Positions 9,241 through 15,337 of a stretch of 37,009 bases of DNA are shown here, one piece after another. The notes under the pieces are model-generated. The model ran no database searches, was not told the DNA's origin, and worked only from the letters and a program-made list of their open reading frames with translations. This stretch comes from Saprospira grandis DSM 2844. Its GTDB lineage: Bacteria; Bacteroidota; Bacteroidia; Chitinophagales; Saprospiraceae. The stretch covers positions 1 through 37,009 of the forward strand of contig CAMDAB010000022.1 in assembly GCA_945888475.1 (NCBI GenBank), read 5' to 3'. The position numbers and the translations under genes are program-made. Positions within the stretch are counted from its first letter, which is position 1, and every line of letters begins with the position of its first letter.

Positions 9241-9524
9241 AAGAGGAAATCCCGATAGCTATCGGGGTTTCAACCCGGGACTGATAACGAATCATTGTGC
9301 CCTAAGCTATTCCGATAGCTTTCGAGGGCTTTCGCAAAAATCTGATGCTTTTAAGCTCAGATTTTTATCACCTTTGGATGCCTAGGTTTCAACCCAGGAC
9401 TAATAACCGTTTGCCCTAAGCTAAAGCATAGGACTCCTTTGCTATTGTGCTTTCAGAAGGTTACTCCGAAGGCTTTCGAGGACTTTCGCAAAAATCTGTA
9501 GGTTTCAACCCAAGAACAACTTAG
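9241..9524. repeat. Cluster of degenerate intergenic repeat modules
   Basis: This stretch holds no gene but several related modules. The word GGTTTCAACCC recurs at 9258, 9385 and 9500, each followed by a G/A-rich GGACT or AGAAC tail. CCCTAAGCT occurs twice. GGCTTTCGAGG or its variant plus CTTTCGCAAAAATCTG occurs at about 9321-9344 and 9470-9498. CCCGATAGCTATCGGG at 9251-9266 is a perfect 16-bp palindrome. GGATGCCTAGGTTTCAACCC (9376-9395) recurs at 11033 on the other side of the AAA/DUF4143 gene. The modules look like a non-coding repeat family rather than an insertion sequence, since no transposase remnant is present. Confidence 0.7.
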
Positions 9525-10835
9525 CTAAACTTTCAGCATGCTAATCAAATCTAAAGTATAATCTGACATGAAATGAGGTATATTCAGCAAACCCTCTCTG
9601 TAATACAAGTTTTTTAAGGAGTAACGAATACGCAATTTTGGATTGAATCGCTGCGCGTATAGTGTCAGACTTCGACTTTTTACCTGTTCATCGCTTTTTA
9701 CTTCAATAGGAATGATGTCATTCTCATACTGCACAATAAAATCTACTTCGGCACTATTGCCCGAAACCCAATAACGGATTTCATTAAATTGCGGCAGAAT
9801 ACTCTGTAAAATATAATTTTCTGACAAGGCTCCCTTAAACTCAGTAAATAAACGATTTCCTTCCCCAAAAGCAGCAGGAGAAAGTCTTGACATTTTTCTG
9901 ATAATCCCTACATCAAAGGCGTATAATTTGAAAGCATTGAAATCATCGTAAGCAGATAAAGGAATTGCAGGTTTAGTTGAAAGTTTTACTTGATGAACCA
10001 GTCCTGAGCGGAGCAGCCACTGAATGGCATCTTCATATTCCCTTGCTCTTGCTCCCTCTCGCACAAGCTGATAGACAAATTTTTTATTTTCTCTGGAAAG
10101 TTGTGCCGGCAATGAATCAAAAACCTTCTCAATTTTTGCAAAATCAATCATCAGCGGATGTTTTGCAAAGTCGCCACGATAAGATAAAATTAGATTATCC
10201 AAAAGCTGATCCACTTCTGTAAAATCGTTGGTACGGTTGATTAAATTGATAACAGCTGGCATGCCGCCACTAATCATATATTTTTTGTAAAGATTTGTGA
10301 GATTATTAAAAAAATACTCAGGAATCTCTTCAATCTGATCAATCTGATTTAAATAATTGCTTGCGCTTTTATCCCAATAAGGCAATACCTCGCGAAATGT
10401 CATGGGATACATCTGCAAAAATTCAACTTTTCCTACTGGAAAGGAATATCCTGAATGCAATAAAATACCAAGCAGCGAACCAGCACAAATAACTGCTAAA
10501 TCGGGCTTTTTTTCTGCAAAATATTTTAATGTATTCAATGCCTCGGGGCATTCCTGAATCTCGTCAAAAATCAACAGCGTATCATTATTTATGGGTATTC
10601 TGCTAATGATTGACAAAGCGTTTAAAATCTGTTCGACATCTTTATTTTTTTCAAAGAAACTTTTTAATTCAGGTCTTTCATCGAAGTTAAAGTAAGCATA
10701 GGCTTTAAAATGATGTTCACCAAACCATTTCATCAGATAAGTTTTACCGGTTTGTCGGGCCCCCTGCAAGATCAATGGCAGACGAAATGCTTTATTTTTC
10801 CATTTCAGCAAAGCTGTTTCAAGGTTTCTTTTCAT
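9525..10835 (-). CDS. ATP-binding protein, AAA_14 plus DUF4143
   Basis: This 436-residue protein belongs to the widespread AAA_14/DUF4143 group. Walker A is GARQTGKT at residues 25-32, Walker B LLIFDEIQECPEALN near 88-102, and a sensor-like VICAGSLLGILL follows. A helical middle part precedes the DUF4143 region (about 200-390), which ends in a PD-(D/E)XK-like signature, SAEVDFIVQYENDIIPIEVK. The cellular role of the family is not established. The ATG at 10833-10835 sits at the edge of a 45-bp palindrome (10838-10882). The gene stands alone, with related repeat modules on both sides in the same orientation, which suggests a mobile or exchanged unit. Confidence 0.85.
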   Translation of the reverse strand: MKRNLETALLKWKNKAFRLPLILQGARQTGKTYLMKWFGEHHFKAYAYFNFDERPELKSFFEKNKDVEQILNALSIISRIPINNDTLLIFDEIQECPEALNTLKYFAEKKPDLAVICAGSLLGILLHSGYSFPVGKVEFLQMYPMTFREVLPYWDKSASNYLNQIDQIEEIPEYFFNNLTNLYKKYMISGGMPAVINLINRTNDFTEVDQLLDNLILSYRGDFAKHPLMIDFAKIEKVFDSLPAQLSRENKKFVYQLVREGARAREYEDAIQWLLRSGLVHQVKLSTKPAIPLSAYDDFNAFKLYAFDVGIIRKMSRLSPAAFGEGNRLFTEFKGALSENYILQSILPQFNEIRYWVSGNSAEVDFIVQYENDIIPIEVKSDEQVKSRSLTLYAQRFNPKLRIRYSLKNLYYREGLLNIPHFMSDYTLDLISMLKV

Positions 10836-10837
10836 TT

Positions 10838-10882
10838 ATAAATGCCATTTATGTGTTAATATTACACAAATATGGTATTTAT
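10838..10882. promoter_or_regulatory. 45-bp imperfect palindrome at the AAA/DUF4143 start
   Basis: Outer arms ATAAATGCCAT (10838-10848) and ATGGTATTTAT (10872-10882) differ from perfect pairing at one position. Inner arms TGTGT and ACACA flank a 7-bp AT centre, and the two 3-bp spacers are TTA and AAT. The symmetry is about one point and begins two bases upstream of the ATG, so the site covers the translation start region and probably the promoter. It could be an operator or an mRNA hairpin. Confidence 0.55.
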
Positions 10883-10989
10883 TATTGTAAAATTCAAATT
10901 TGTTTATTGCTTGGTTTTTTGTTTTGAATATATGATAGGCTCCCTTTTTTGCAAATGATTCAGCAATAGTATCTTTTGTAAAATCTGAT

Positions 10990-11012
10990 GGCCCTCGAAA
11001 GCTTTCGGGGCC
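10990..11012. repeat. Hairpin repeat, inverse copy of 18336-18358
   Basis: These 23 bases, centred on CGAAAGCTTTCG and bounded by GGCC on both sides, are the exact reverse complement of 18336-18358. The hairpin is one element of the local repeat family; AAATCTGATG just before it also occurs next to the repeat modules on the far side of the AAA/DUF4143 gene. Confidence 0.65.
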
Positions 11013-11032
11013 TTGGATTTTTAGGTAGCAAA

Positions 11033-11059
11033 GGATGCCTGGGTTTCAACCCGGGACTA
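11033..11059 (+). repeat. GGTTTCAACCC repeat module (right copy)
   Basis: The 27 bases starting GGATGCCT match 9376-9402 with only two differences (A/G at two positions). The inner part folds as a short hairpin, GGGTT-TC-AACCC. With the left copy it brackets the AAA/DUF4143 gene as a direct repeat. Confidence 0.65.
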
Positions 11060-11063
11060 TTTC

Positions 11064-11137
11064 AGCTCCAGCGGAGCGACCTGTTCTTAGCCGAAAGGCA
11101 AGAACGGGAAATGAGCCACAGCGTGGCGAACTGTTCT
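11064..11137 (+). repeat. Pair of REP-like hairpin units around a GAAA-tetraloop hairpin
   Basis: Unit 1 (11064-11087) is AG-CTCC-AGC-GGAG-CGACCTGTTCT and unit 2 (11114-11137) is AG-CCAC-AGC-GTGG-CGAACTGTTCT. The four-base stems differ but each pairs with itself. Between them, 11083-11105 forms a stem of GTTCTT with AAGAAC, extended by GCC-GAAA-GGC. Units of this design (stem plus CGACCTGTT tail) are scattered in many Bacteroidota genomes; no RAYT-type transposase is in the window. Confidence 0.6.
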
Positions 11138-11368
11138 ACAAATATTATAGAGAACTTGACGCAGAATTTTCGGGATATCATTGAATTTCTGAAAAAGTTA
11201 AAGTTGCTCCAGGTATTATATTTACTAGGTTGCAATATGAAAATTTGGTCCCAAAATCTTTTGGGAATGAACTTAAAGTGGGTTTAGCCTTTTGCTTATG
11301 ATAAAACAGGCATAGCTTCTTGGGAAGATATGCCTGTTAAAAAGTTAAGAATGTTAATAATTTTATAA
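11134..11368 (+). pseudogene. Decayed gene fragment, family unknown
   Basis: Immediately after the second REP-like unit the plus strand reads FYKYYRELDAEFSGYH, then an in-frame TGA. It continues as ISEKVKVAPGIIF and LVPKSFGNELKVG in the same frame. A +1 shift near 11288 then gives PFAYDKTGIASWEDMPVKK to a TAA at 11366-11368. The residue composition in each segment looks protein-like, which suggests a C-terminal remnant with one stop and one frameshift. I do not recognise the family, and a chance reading cannot be excluded. Confidence 0.3.
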
Positions 11369-11408
11369 ATATGTAAAGTGGGATAAGATTTAAGTCAATC
11401 AAACTATG

Positions 11409-11444
11409 TTTTATAAAATTCATTCTTTTAATGAATTTATAAAA
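11409..11444. terminator. AT-rich inverted repeat after the membrane-protein gene
   Basis: The arms TTTTATAAAATTCATT (11409-11424) and AATGAATTTATAAAA (11430-11444) pair with a single bulge around a five-base loop. It lies just beyond the stop of the minus-strand gene ending at 11461. It has no GC pairs to speak of, so it would be a weak terminator; it could also protect the 3' end. Confidence 0.4.
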
Positions 11445-11460
11445 TCATGAATTTTTAGTC

Positions 11461-11805
11461 TTAAAACAACTCTAATTTTTTTGATAATTTAACAATGAAA
11501 ACAGCAAGCAATGAAAACATTACGTAAATTGTTATGTCATAAATATCTGCAGTCCCAGGAAATATATTTAGCAATTGAAATAGTTCATAAAGGCATGGTA
11601 AAATAAATATCAAACTTAAATTTAATTTATTAAGCCTTCCATTCCATATCCATAATAAATATAAGGTGAAGGAAAATGACCATAACCCGTCAGGAACAAA
11701 ATTTACAATCCATTTAAAAAAATAATGTTCATTTTGATAAATAAAATATCCAGCTAGTAACGCACCAAATATTCCTGACAGATATATATAGTTTCTAATA
11801 ACTAT
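11461..11805 (-). CDS. Small integral membrane protein, VanZ-like, with non-standard start
   Basis: After the stop of the 464-residue gene, the minus strand holds an uninterrupted frame of about 114 codons ending at TAA 11463-11461. The product has three to four hydrophobic segments (YIYLSGIFGALLAGYFIY, LWSFSFTLYLLWIW, LSLIFILPCLYELFQLL, ITIYVMFSLLAVFIV) and the pattern VPDGLWSFSFT...YELFQLLNIFPGTADIYDI. That resembles short VanZ-like membrane proteins of Bacteroidota. The frame has no ATG, GTG or TTG at its beginning. The natural start position is ATA (11805-11803), overlapping the upstream stop, or ATT (11799-11797). The nearest TTG is deep inside the protein. Translation by coupling to the upstream stop, or a mutated start, are both possible. 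Confidence 0.65.
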   Translation of the reverse strand: MVIRNYIYLSGIFGALLAGYFIYQNEHYFFKWIVNFVPDGLWSFSFTLYLLWIWNGRLNKLNLSLIFILPCLYELFQLLNIFPGTADIYDITIYVMFSLLAVFIVKLSKKLELF

Positions 11806-13196
11806 TTTATTTTACTAAATAAGAAATTATTTAAATTTCCATCATCAAATAGCTTTTCAAATAAAGTTGCCCTACTATAAAATTCTTTGAGCGGTGACTT
11901 ATCTTTTCTTTCGAATTTCAAATTAGTAGTTCCTATTGCTATGGCATCACTATTCCTAGTAATTTTTACAGTTACATTAGCTTCTATTTCATAATTATAC
12001 TCAATTACTGAAGATATTTTTTCTTCCCCAGTTAAACTAGTCGATTTAACGGTTTTCACGGATTCGCTAATTCTATTTGTCCATCCATTTTTTGCAAGAG
12101 ATAACAAATAGTCAGCTCCAGTCGTATTGCCTTTTGCTTTCTCAGTGACAGATGTATTGGCACTGAGAATCTCATCCATTAGATCTCTTTCATAAATATC
12201 AATGACATTAGAACTTGTCAAAAAAAGCACAGTAACAACATGAGAATACATAAGTTTCTTATCCGCATCTCTCGATAGATCACTGTCATTACTAATGTTA
12301 ATTGATTTTTTCTGAACATTCTCCTTATTAACGTTTACAGAATTTAAAGAGTCCTTTATTGCTGCTGACCATTTTGCCATAACGCTGTTTATTTTTTCTA
12401 TGTAATCATCTTGTTTTTCCAAAGAATATCCTGTTTTTTTTCCTACATTTCTTACGTGATCTATTGCCTCTTTACATTTTCCAAAATCTCTAGATAAAAG
12501 GCTTAAAGTTGCCCAATTAAGGCATACAGCATACAAGTCGTTATAGAATTCATCTTCTTTTTTTTGTTTTGTTCCATTAGGAAAAGTTTTTTCTTTCCCT
12601 TCCTCTACCAATTCCAGAGTTCTCTTCAGAAATTCTTCATATCTATTTGAACTCAAAATTTCATTGTATTCCTTATCTTTTTTAGTGTTGTAATATTGCG
12701 TGAACGACAGGTCTATGCTATGTGCAAAACCCCTAAAAGGTATCATGAGATTTTCAATGGATAAGGAATTTATTTTACATGCATAAGCAACCTTAAAATT
12801 CCTTGCATCTATTAACTGGTAATAAAAAATTCCTTCTCCTCCATCTTCCACAAATATATAATAATCGATTTTTGTCTTGCTAATATTTTTATTCAACAAC
12901 TGTTCTTGATAGATCTGCTGTGCATTTTTTATGTCAACTACTAGGAAATTATTATTAGTGAGTGTATTTTCAATCTCAGATCTATTCTTCTCGTCCAATA
13001 ATCTATTTCCTAAAATACAGAATACCTTACCCTCAATATTCTCTTTAATCATTGGTGAAACATTAACTTTAATTTTTTCAAATTTTGAACCAATAGGAAC
13101 CGTTACTAAACGAGCAACACTAGAAGATAGAGCAATTATCATGAAAAAAAATGCTCCAGTTAGTGATAAAATTATTTTTTGATTTGTTTTTAGCAT
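11802..13196 (-). CDS. Exported or membrane-anchored protein of unknown function
   Basis: Not recognised. The product has 464 residues. An N-terminal hydrophobic segment (IILSLTGAFFFMIIALSSSVARLV) is a signal anchor or signal peptide. Residues about 50-170 look like an alpha/beta domain (GKVFCILGNRLLDEKN, FLVVDIKNAQQIYQEQL, YYIFVEDGGEGIFYYQLID) reminiscent of lipoproteins that sense or bind at the envelope. A helical middle follows, then a C-terminal beta-rich part (about 370-464). It starts at ATG 13194-13196, 11 bases after a conserved structured leader (13208-13267), and its stop overlaps the next gene's presumed start. Base composition is AT-rich like the rest of 11.4-14 kb, which suggests transferred DNA. 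Confidence 0.75.
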   Translation of the reverse strand: MLKTNQKIILSLTGAFFFMIIALSSSVARLVTVPIGSKFEKIKVNVSPMIKENIEGKVFCILGNRLLDEKNRSEIENTLTNNNFLVVDIKNAQQIYQEQLLNKNISKTKIDYYIFVEDGGEGIFYYQLIDARNFKVAYACKINSLSIENLMIPFRGFAHSIDLSFTQYYNTKKDKEYNEILSSNRYEEFLKRTLELVEEGKEKTFPNGTKQKKEDEFYNDLYAVCLNWATLSLLSRDFGKCKEAIDHVRNVGKKTGYSLEKQDDYIEKINSVMAKWSAAIKDSLNSVNVNKENVQKKSINISNDSDLSRDADKKLMYSHVVTVLFLTSSNVIDIYERDLMDEILSANTSVTEKAKGNTTGADYLLSLAKNGWTNRISESVKTVKSTSLTGEEKISSVIEYNYEIEANVTVKITRNSDAIAIGTTNLKFERKDKSPLKEFYSRATLFEKLFDDGNLNNFLFSKIK

Positions 13197-13207
13197 AGTA
13201 TTTTTTT

Positions 13208-13267
13208 CTACTCGTTTGGCTTTTCGATTTACGCCCCGTTTTTTATTGTTGTCTCTGGACTCAACTC
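13208..13267 (-). ncRNA. Structured 5' leader element, copy A
   Basis: Sixty nucleotides end 11 bases before the ATG of the 464-residue protein and align without gaps with 35911-35970 (48 of 60 identical). Numbering from the 5' end, GTTG 3-6 pairs with CAAC 17-20. The loop is AGTCCAGAGA, and then AATAAAAAAC leads to GGGGC, whose first bases can pair with loop TCC 9-11 to make an H-type pseudoknot. A second small stem, GGC 33-35 with GCC 48-50, encloses GTAAATCGAAAA, and the 3' end is AAACGAGTAG. The A-rich third loop is like that of class I preQ1 riboswitches, but the conserved preQ1 loop sequence is missing. The function is unknown; a cis-regulatory role is inferred from position. Confidence 0.6.
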
Positions 13268-13437
13268 AAATGATTTTACAAATTAAAATTTATACAAAAA
13301 AAGCTTGCTTTGCATTAAGGCAGAAGAATAATTACTTATAATTTATTCTTATTATTTACATTTTATAAATCTTTAACCGTATTGTTTTTGATTTTTAGAT
13401 ATCTTGTTTTTTAATTTGATTAGTATTTTCTTATTAT

Positions 13438-13917
13438 CTAAATATTGTTTTCTAATCTGTCAGTAATTTGACAGTATATTTTTTCAGCAACTTGTTGCCC
13501 AGTAGGAATAAACAAATTATTGAAATGGATCTCATTTTGATGTGCAGGCCATTTGCCGGTTTTTGTCCTAATCAGAAAAACAAGTTCTGCTTCAACACTC
13601 TCAACTTTCTCTCTATCATAATCTTCAAAGCACCAAACAAAAAGTCTGACAGTTGGTAATTTTTTCCATTTATAGCCATGATATCCATTCTGTCCATTCA
13701 TTTTCAACCCATAGCGGAGTCTATTCTTAATAGAAGATTTAGTCGATCCGACATAAATAATATTATTTTTGTCAGTTAGGGCGTATATTTTGAATTGATT
13801 TCCGGTTAAAGGAAAGCTGAATTTGTTAATATTTTTGTTTTCCAACAAGTCAATAATATTGTTGACTTGACTGTCTTTAATAGTTAATTCAAAAATATAT
13901 GGCGTATTTGTTTTCAT
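13438..13917 (-). CDS. GIY-YIG nuclease superfamily protein
   Basis: A 159-residue protein whose middle matches the GIY-YIG fold: KIYALTDKNNIIYVGSTK, where IYAL and IYVG replace GIY and YIG, then SIKNRLRYGL with the conserved arginine, and EAELVFLIRTKTG, where the glutamate is placed like the metal ligand. The N-terminal 45 residues are a separate small part. Family members include homing and repair nucleases as well as many uncharacterised proteins. It is alone between AT-rich spacers, transcribed away from the XRE gene. Specific function unknown. Confidence 0.7.
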   Translation of the reverse strand: MKTNTPYIFELTIKDSQVNNIIDLLENKNINKFSFPLTGNQFKIYALTDKNNIIYVGSTKSSIKNRLRYGLKMNGQNGYHGYKWKKLPTVRLFVWCFEDYDREKVESVEAELVFLIRTKTGKWPAHQNEIHFNNLFIPTGQQVAEKIYCQITDRLENNI

Positions 13918-14042
13918 TTTTCTCTTGATGTGGCAAATTCAATCATCAAATTTAGTACTTGGCTCATTTCCTTTCTTCAAATAGTCGTCAGGTCACAAAT
14001 GTACAATCCACAAAAAAAATATTTTAAAAAATACCACTACAA

Positions 14043-14074
14043 TTTGTGCTTATTGGTTACATTTTGTAAATTTG
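14043..14074 (+). promoter_or_regulatory. Bacteroidota-type promoter of the XRE-hemD operon
   Basis: TTTG at 14043-14046 and TAAATTTG at 14067-14074 are separated by 20 bases, matching the Bacteroidota -33/-7 pattern (TTTG, TAnnTTTG). The -7 box lies 22 bases before the ATG at 14097. Confidence 0.65.
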
Positions 14075-14092
14075 CTTTAAATCAAAGCACAA
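14044..14092. promoter_or_regulatory. Operator-like inverted repeats overlapping the XRE promoter
   Basis: TGCTTT-AAATC-AAAGCA (14073-14089) is a palindrome with 6-bp arms sitting on the end of the -7 box and the expected transcription start. The word TTGTGCTT at 14044-14051, on the -33 box, is the inverse of AAGCACAA at 14085-14092. Placement on both promoter boxes of a helix-turn-helix gene is what autorepression would require; the pairing with this regulator is inferred. Confidence 0.55.
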
Positions 14093-14096
14093 TTAC

Positions 14097-14489
14097 ATGA
14101 AATCGATTGATATAAATGCCTTGTTATCCACCTTGGGACATAACCTGCATACCATACGCAATGCACGTAAGGAGACCCTGCAATCGGTGGCAGAGAGTAT
14201 AGGCATTACGCATCCGGTGATTTCTAAAATAGAGAATGGCCGTTACCCAAATCTGCAGCTCAATCTCTTGATAAAATTGTGCAATCATTACAATGTAACC
14301 TTGCAACAGGCACTATCGCTGGAAGTGGCGAATATTTTTCAATTGACCCAACACAATACCGATGGCAGTCAAAAGCTAATCGGGCAGGAGCTTTCATCCG
14401 GTTATGAGCTCTACATTCAGCAATTAATCAATGAAAATAAATTTTTAAAGGAACATACCAATCAGCTGATTGATAAACTGGGCCGATAG
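14097..14489 (+). CDS. XRE-family transcriptional regulator
   Basis: A 130-residue protein with an N-terminal Cro/C1-type helix-turn-helix (about residues 12-68). LGHNLHTIRNARKETLQSVAESIGITHPVISKIENG is the classic five-helix signature, with SVAESIGITHPVISKIE as the DNA-reading pair. The C-terminal 60 residues are mostly helical and polar (YELYIQQLINENKFLKEHTNQL), probably a dimerising coiled coil. Two bases separate its stop from the hemD ATG, so the two are probably one transcript. Inverted repeats over its promoter suggest that it represses itself. Confidence 0.85.
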   Translation: MKSIDINALLSTLGHNLHTIRNARKETLQSVAESIGITHPVISKIENGRYPNLQLNLLIKLCNHYNVTLQQALSLEVANIFQLTQHNTDGSQKLIGQELSSGYELYIQQLINENKFLKEHTNQLIDKLGR

Positions 14490-14491
14490 CC

Positions 14492-15169
14492 ATGAAAGTA
14501 TTTATCAGCCGAAATTGTGCTGCTGACAGCATTTTCAGGAACATTCTGACAGAAAAAGGAATCGCTGTCTCTGCTGAATCGCTCATCGATTTCAGCCCCT
14601 TAGATTTCCAACTGCCCGAGGCTTTCGACTGGATCTTTTTCTACAGTAAAAAAGGTGTTGAATATTTTTTTGCTGCGAATCCCAAACTTTCGAACCTTGT
14701 AAAAATTGCTGCACTTGGCATGGGTACTGCCGCAGGGGTTTTGCAATACGCTGCTAAAACTCCCGATTTTACGGGCGATGGTATTCCTGAAACTACGGCC
14801 GAATCTTTCAAAAAAATAGCCGCCGGTCAAACGGTTCTCTTTGTCAGAGCCATGGAATCGAAAAAATCGGTTCAAAATCTGTTGAGCAGGGAACTGACTG
14901 TTTTGGAACTAATTGCCTATAAAAATGTTCCAAAAACTGACATCATAAAAAGCGATGCCGATGTCTTGGTCTTTACAAGCTCCTTAAATGCTGAAGCATA
15001 CCTGAAAAAATATTCACCGGAAAAAAATCAGCAGCTTGCCGCAATTGGAAAACCTACTGTTGAAACCATGGCATTGATGGGTTTTAGGGATGTATTTTGC
15101 GCAGATAGTCCCGACGAGGCAAGACTGGCAGATCTTGTTCTGAAAATTTTTCAAAAAAATAAACCATAG
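14492..15169 (+). CDS. hemD: Uroporphyrinogen-III synthase
   Basis: A 225-residue protein with the two-lobed HemD layout. It cyclises hydroxymethylbilane to uroporphyrinogen III in tetrapyrrole synthesis. It starts KVFISRNCAADSIF (first lobe strand), then DWIFFYSKKGVEYFF, equivalent to the family's W-x-x-F-T/S-S-x-x-A/G-V motif, KIAALGMGTAA, then the second lobe (TVLFVRAMES, LELIAYKNV, VLVFTSSLNAEAYLKKY, LAAIGKPTVETMALMGF). HemD proteins are poorly conserved in sequence, so the call rests on motif order and length. It follows the XRE regulator by two bases, an unusual neighbour for a heme gene. No other hem gene is in the window. Confidence 0.75.
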   Translation: MKVFISRNCAADSIFRNILTEKGIAVSAESLIDFSPLDFQLPEAFDWIFFYSKKGVEYFFAANPKLSNLVKIAALGMGTAAGVLQYAAKTPDFTGDGIPETTAESFKKIAAGQTVLFVRAMESKKSVQNLLSRELTVLELIAYKNVPKTDIIKSDADVLVFTSSLNAEAYLKKYSPEKNQQLAAIGKPTVETMALMGFRDVFCADSPDEARLADLVLKIFQKNKP

Positions 15170-15218
15170 GTTTAAAAACAAATCGTTCATTATTTTTTAA
15201 TATTTTTGAAACAAATAC

Positions 15219-15249
15219 TTGCATTTATAAAATTGTCATCCTATATTTG
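15219..15249 (+). promoter_or_regulatory. recA promoter
   Basis: TTG at 15219-15221 (in CTTGCA) and TATATTTG at 15242-15249 are separated by 20 bases, matching the Bacteroidota TTTG/TAnnTTTG pattern. This leaves a 5' leader of about 80 bases before the recA ATG. No LexA-type SOS box was recognised. Confidence 0.65.
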
Positions 15250-15337
15250 CATCACAGTTGATAGAAAAGCTGCCCATTTTAAAATATTTGACCAAATTTA
15301 TACAACAAATTATTGCACCTTTTAATTACAGAAACAC

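Noticed and set aside
10988-11287. A 99-codon open frame on the plus strand
   Set aside because: Its first half runs through the repeat module and the REP-like hairpins and has no protein-like character. A better reading of the second half is the decayed fragment in another frame.
13208-13267. Assignment of the leader as a preQ1-I or c-di-GMP riboswitch
   Set aside because: The A-rich segment and pseudoknot layout resemble preQ1-I, but the conserved loop of that aptamer is absent and no queuosine gene follows. The c-di-GMP-I core words are also absent.
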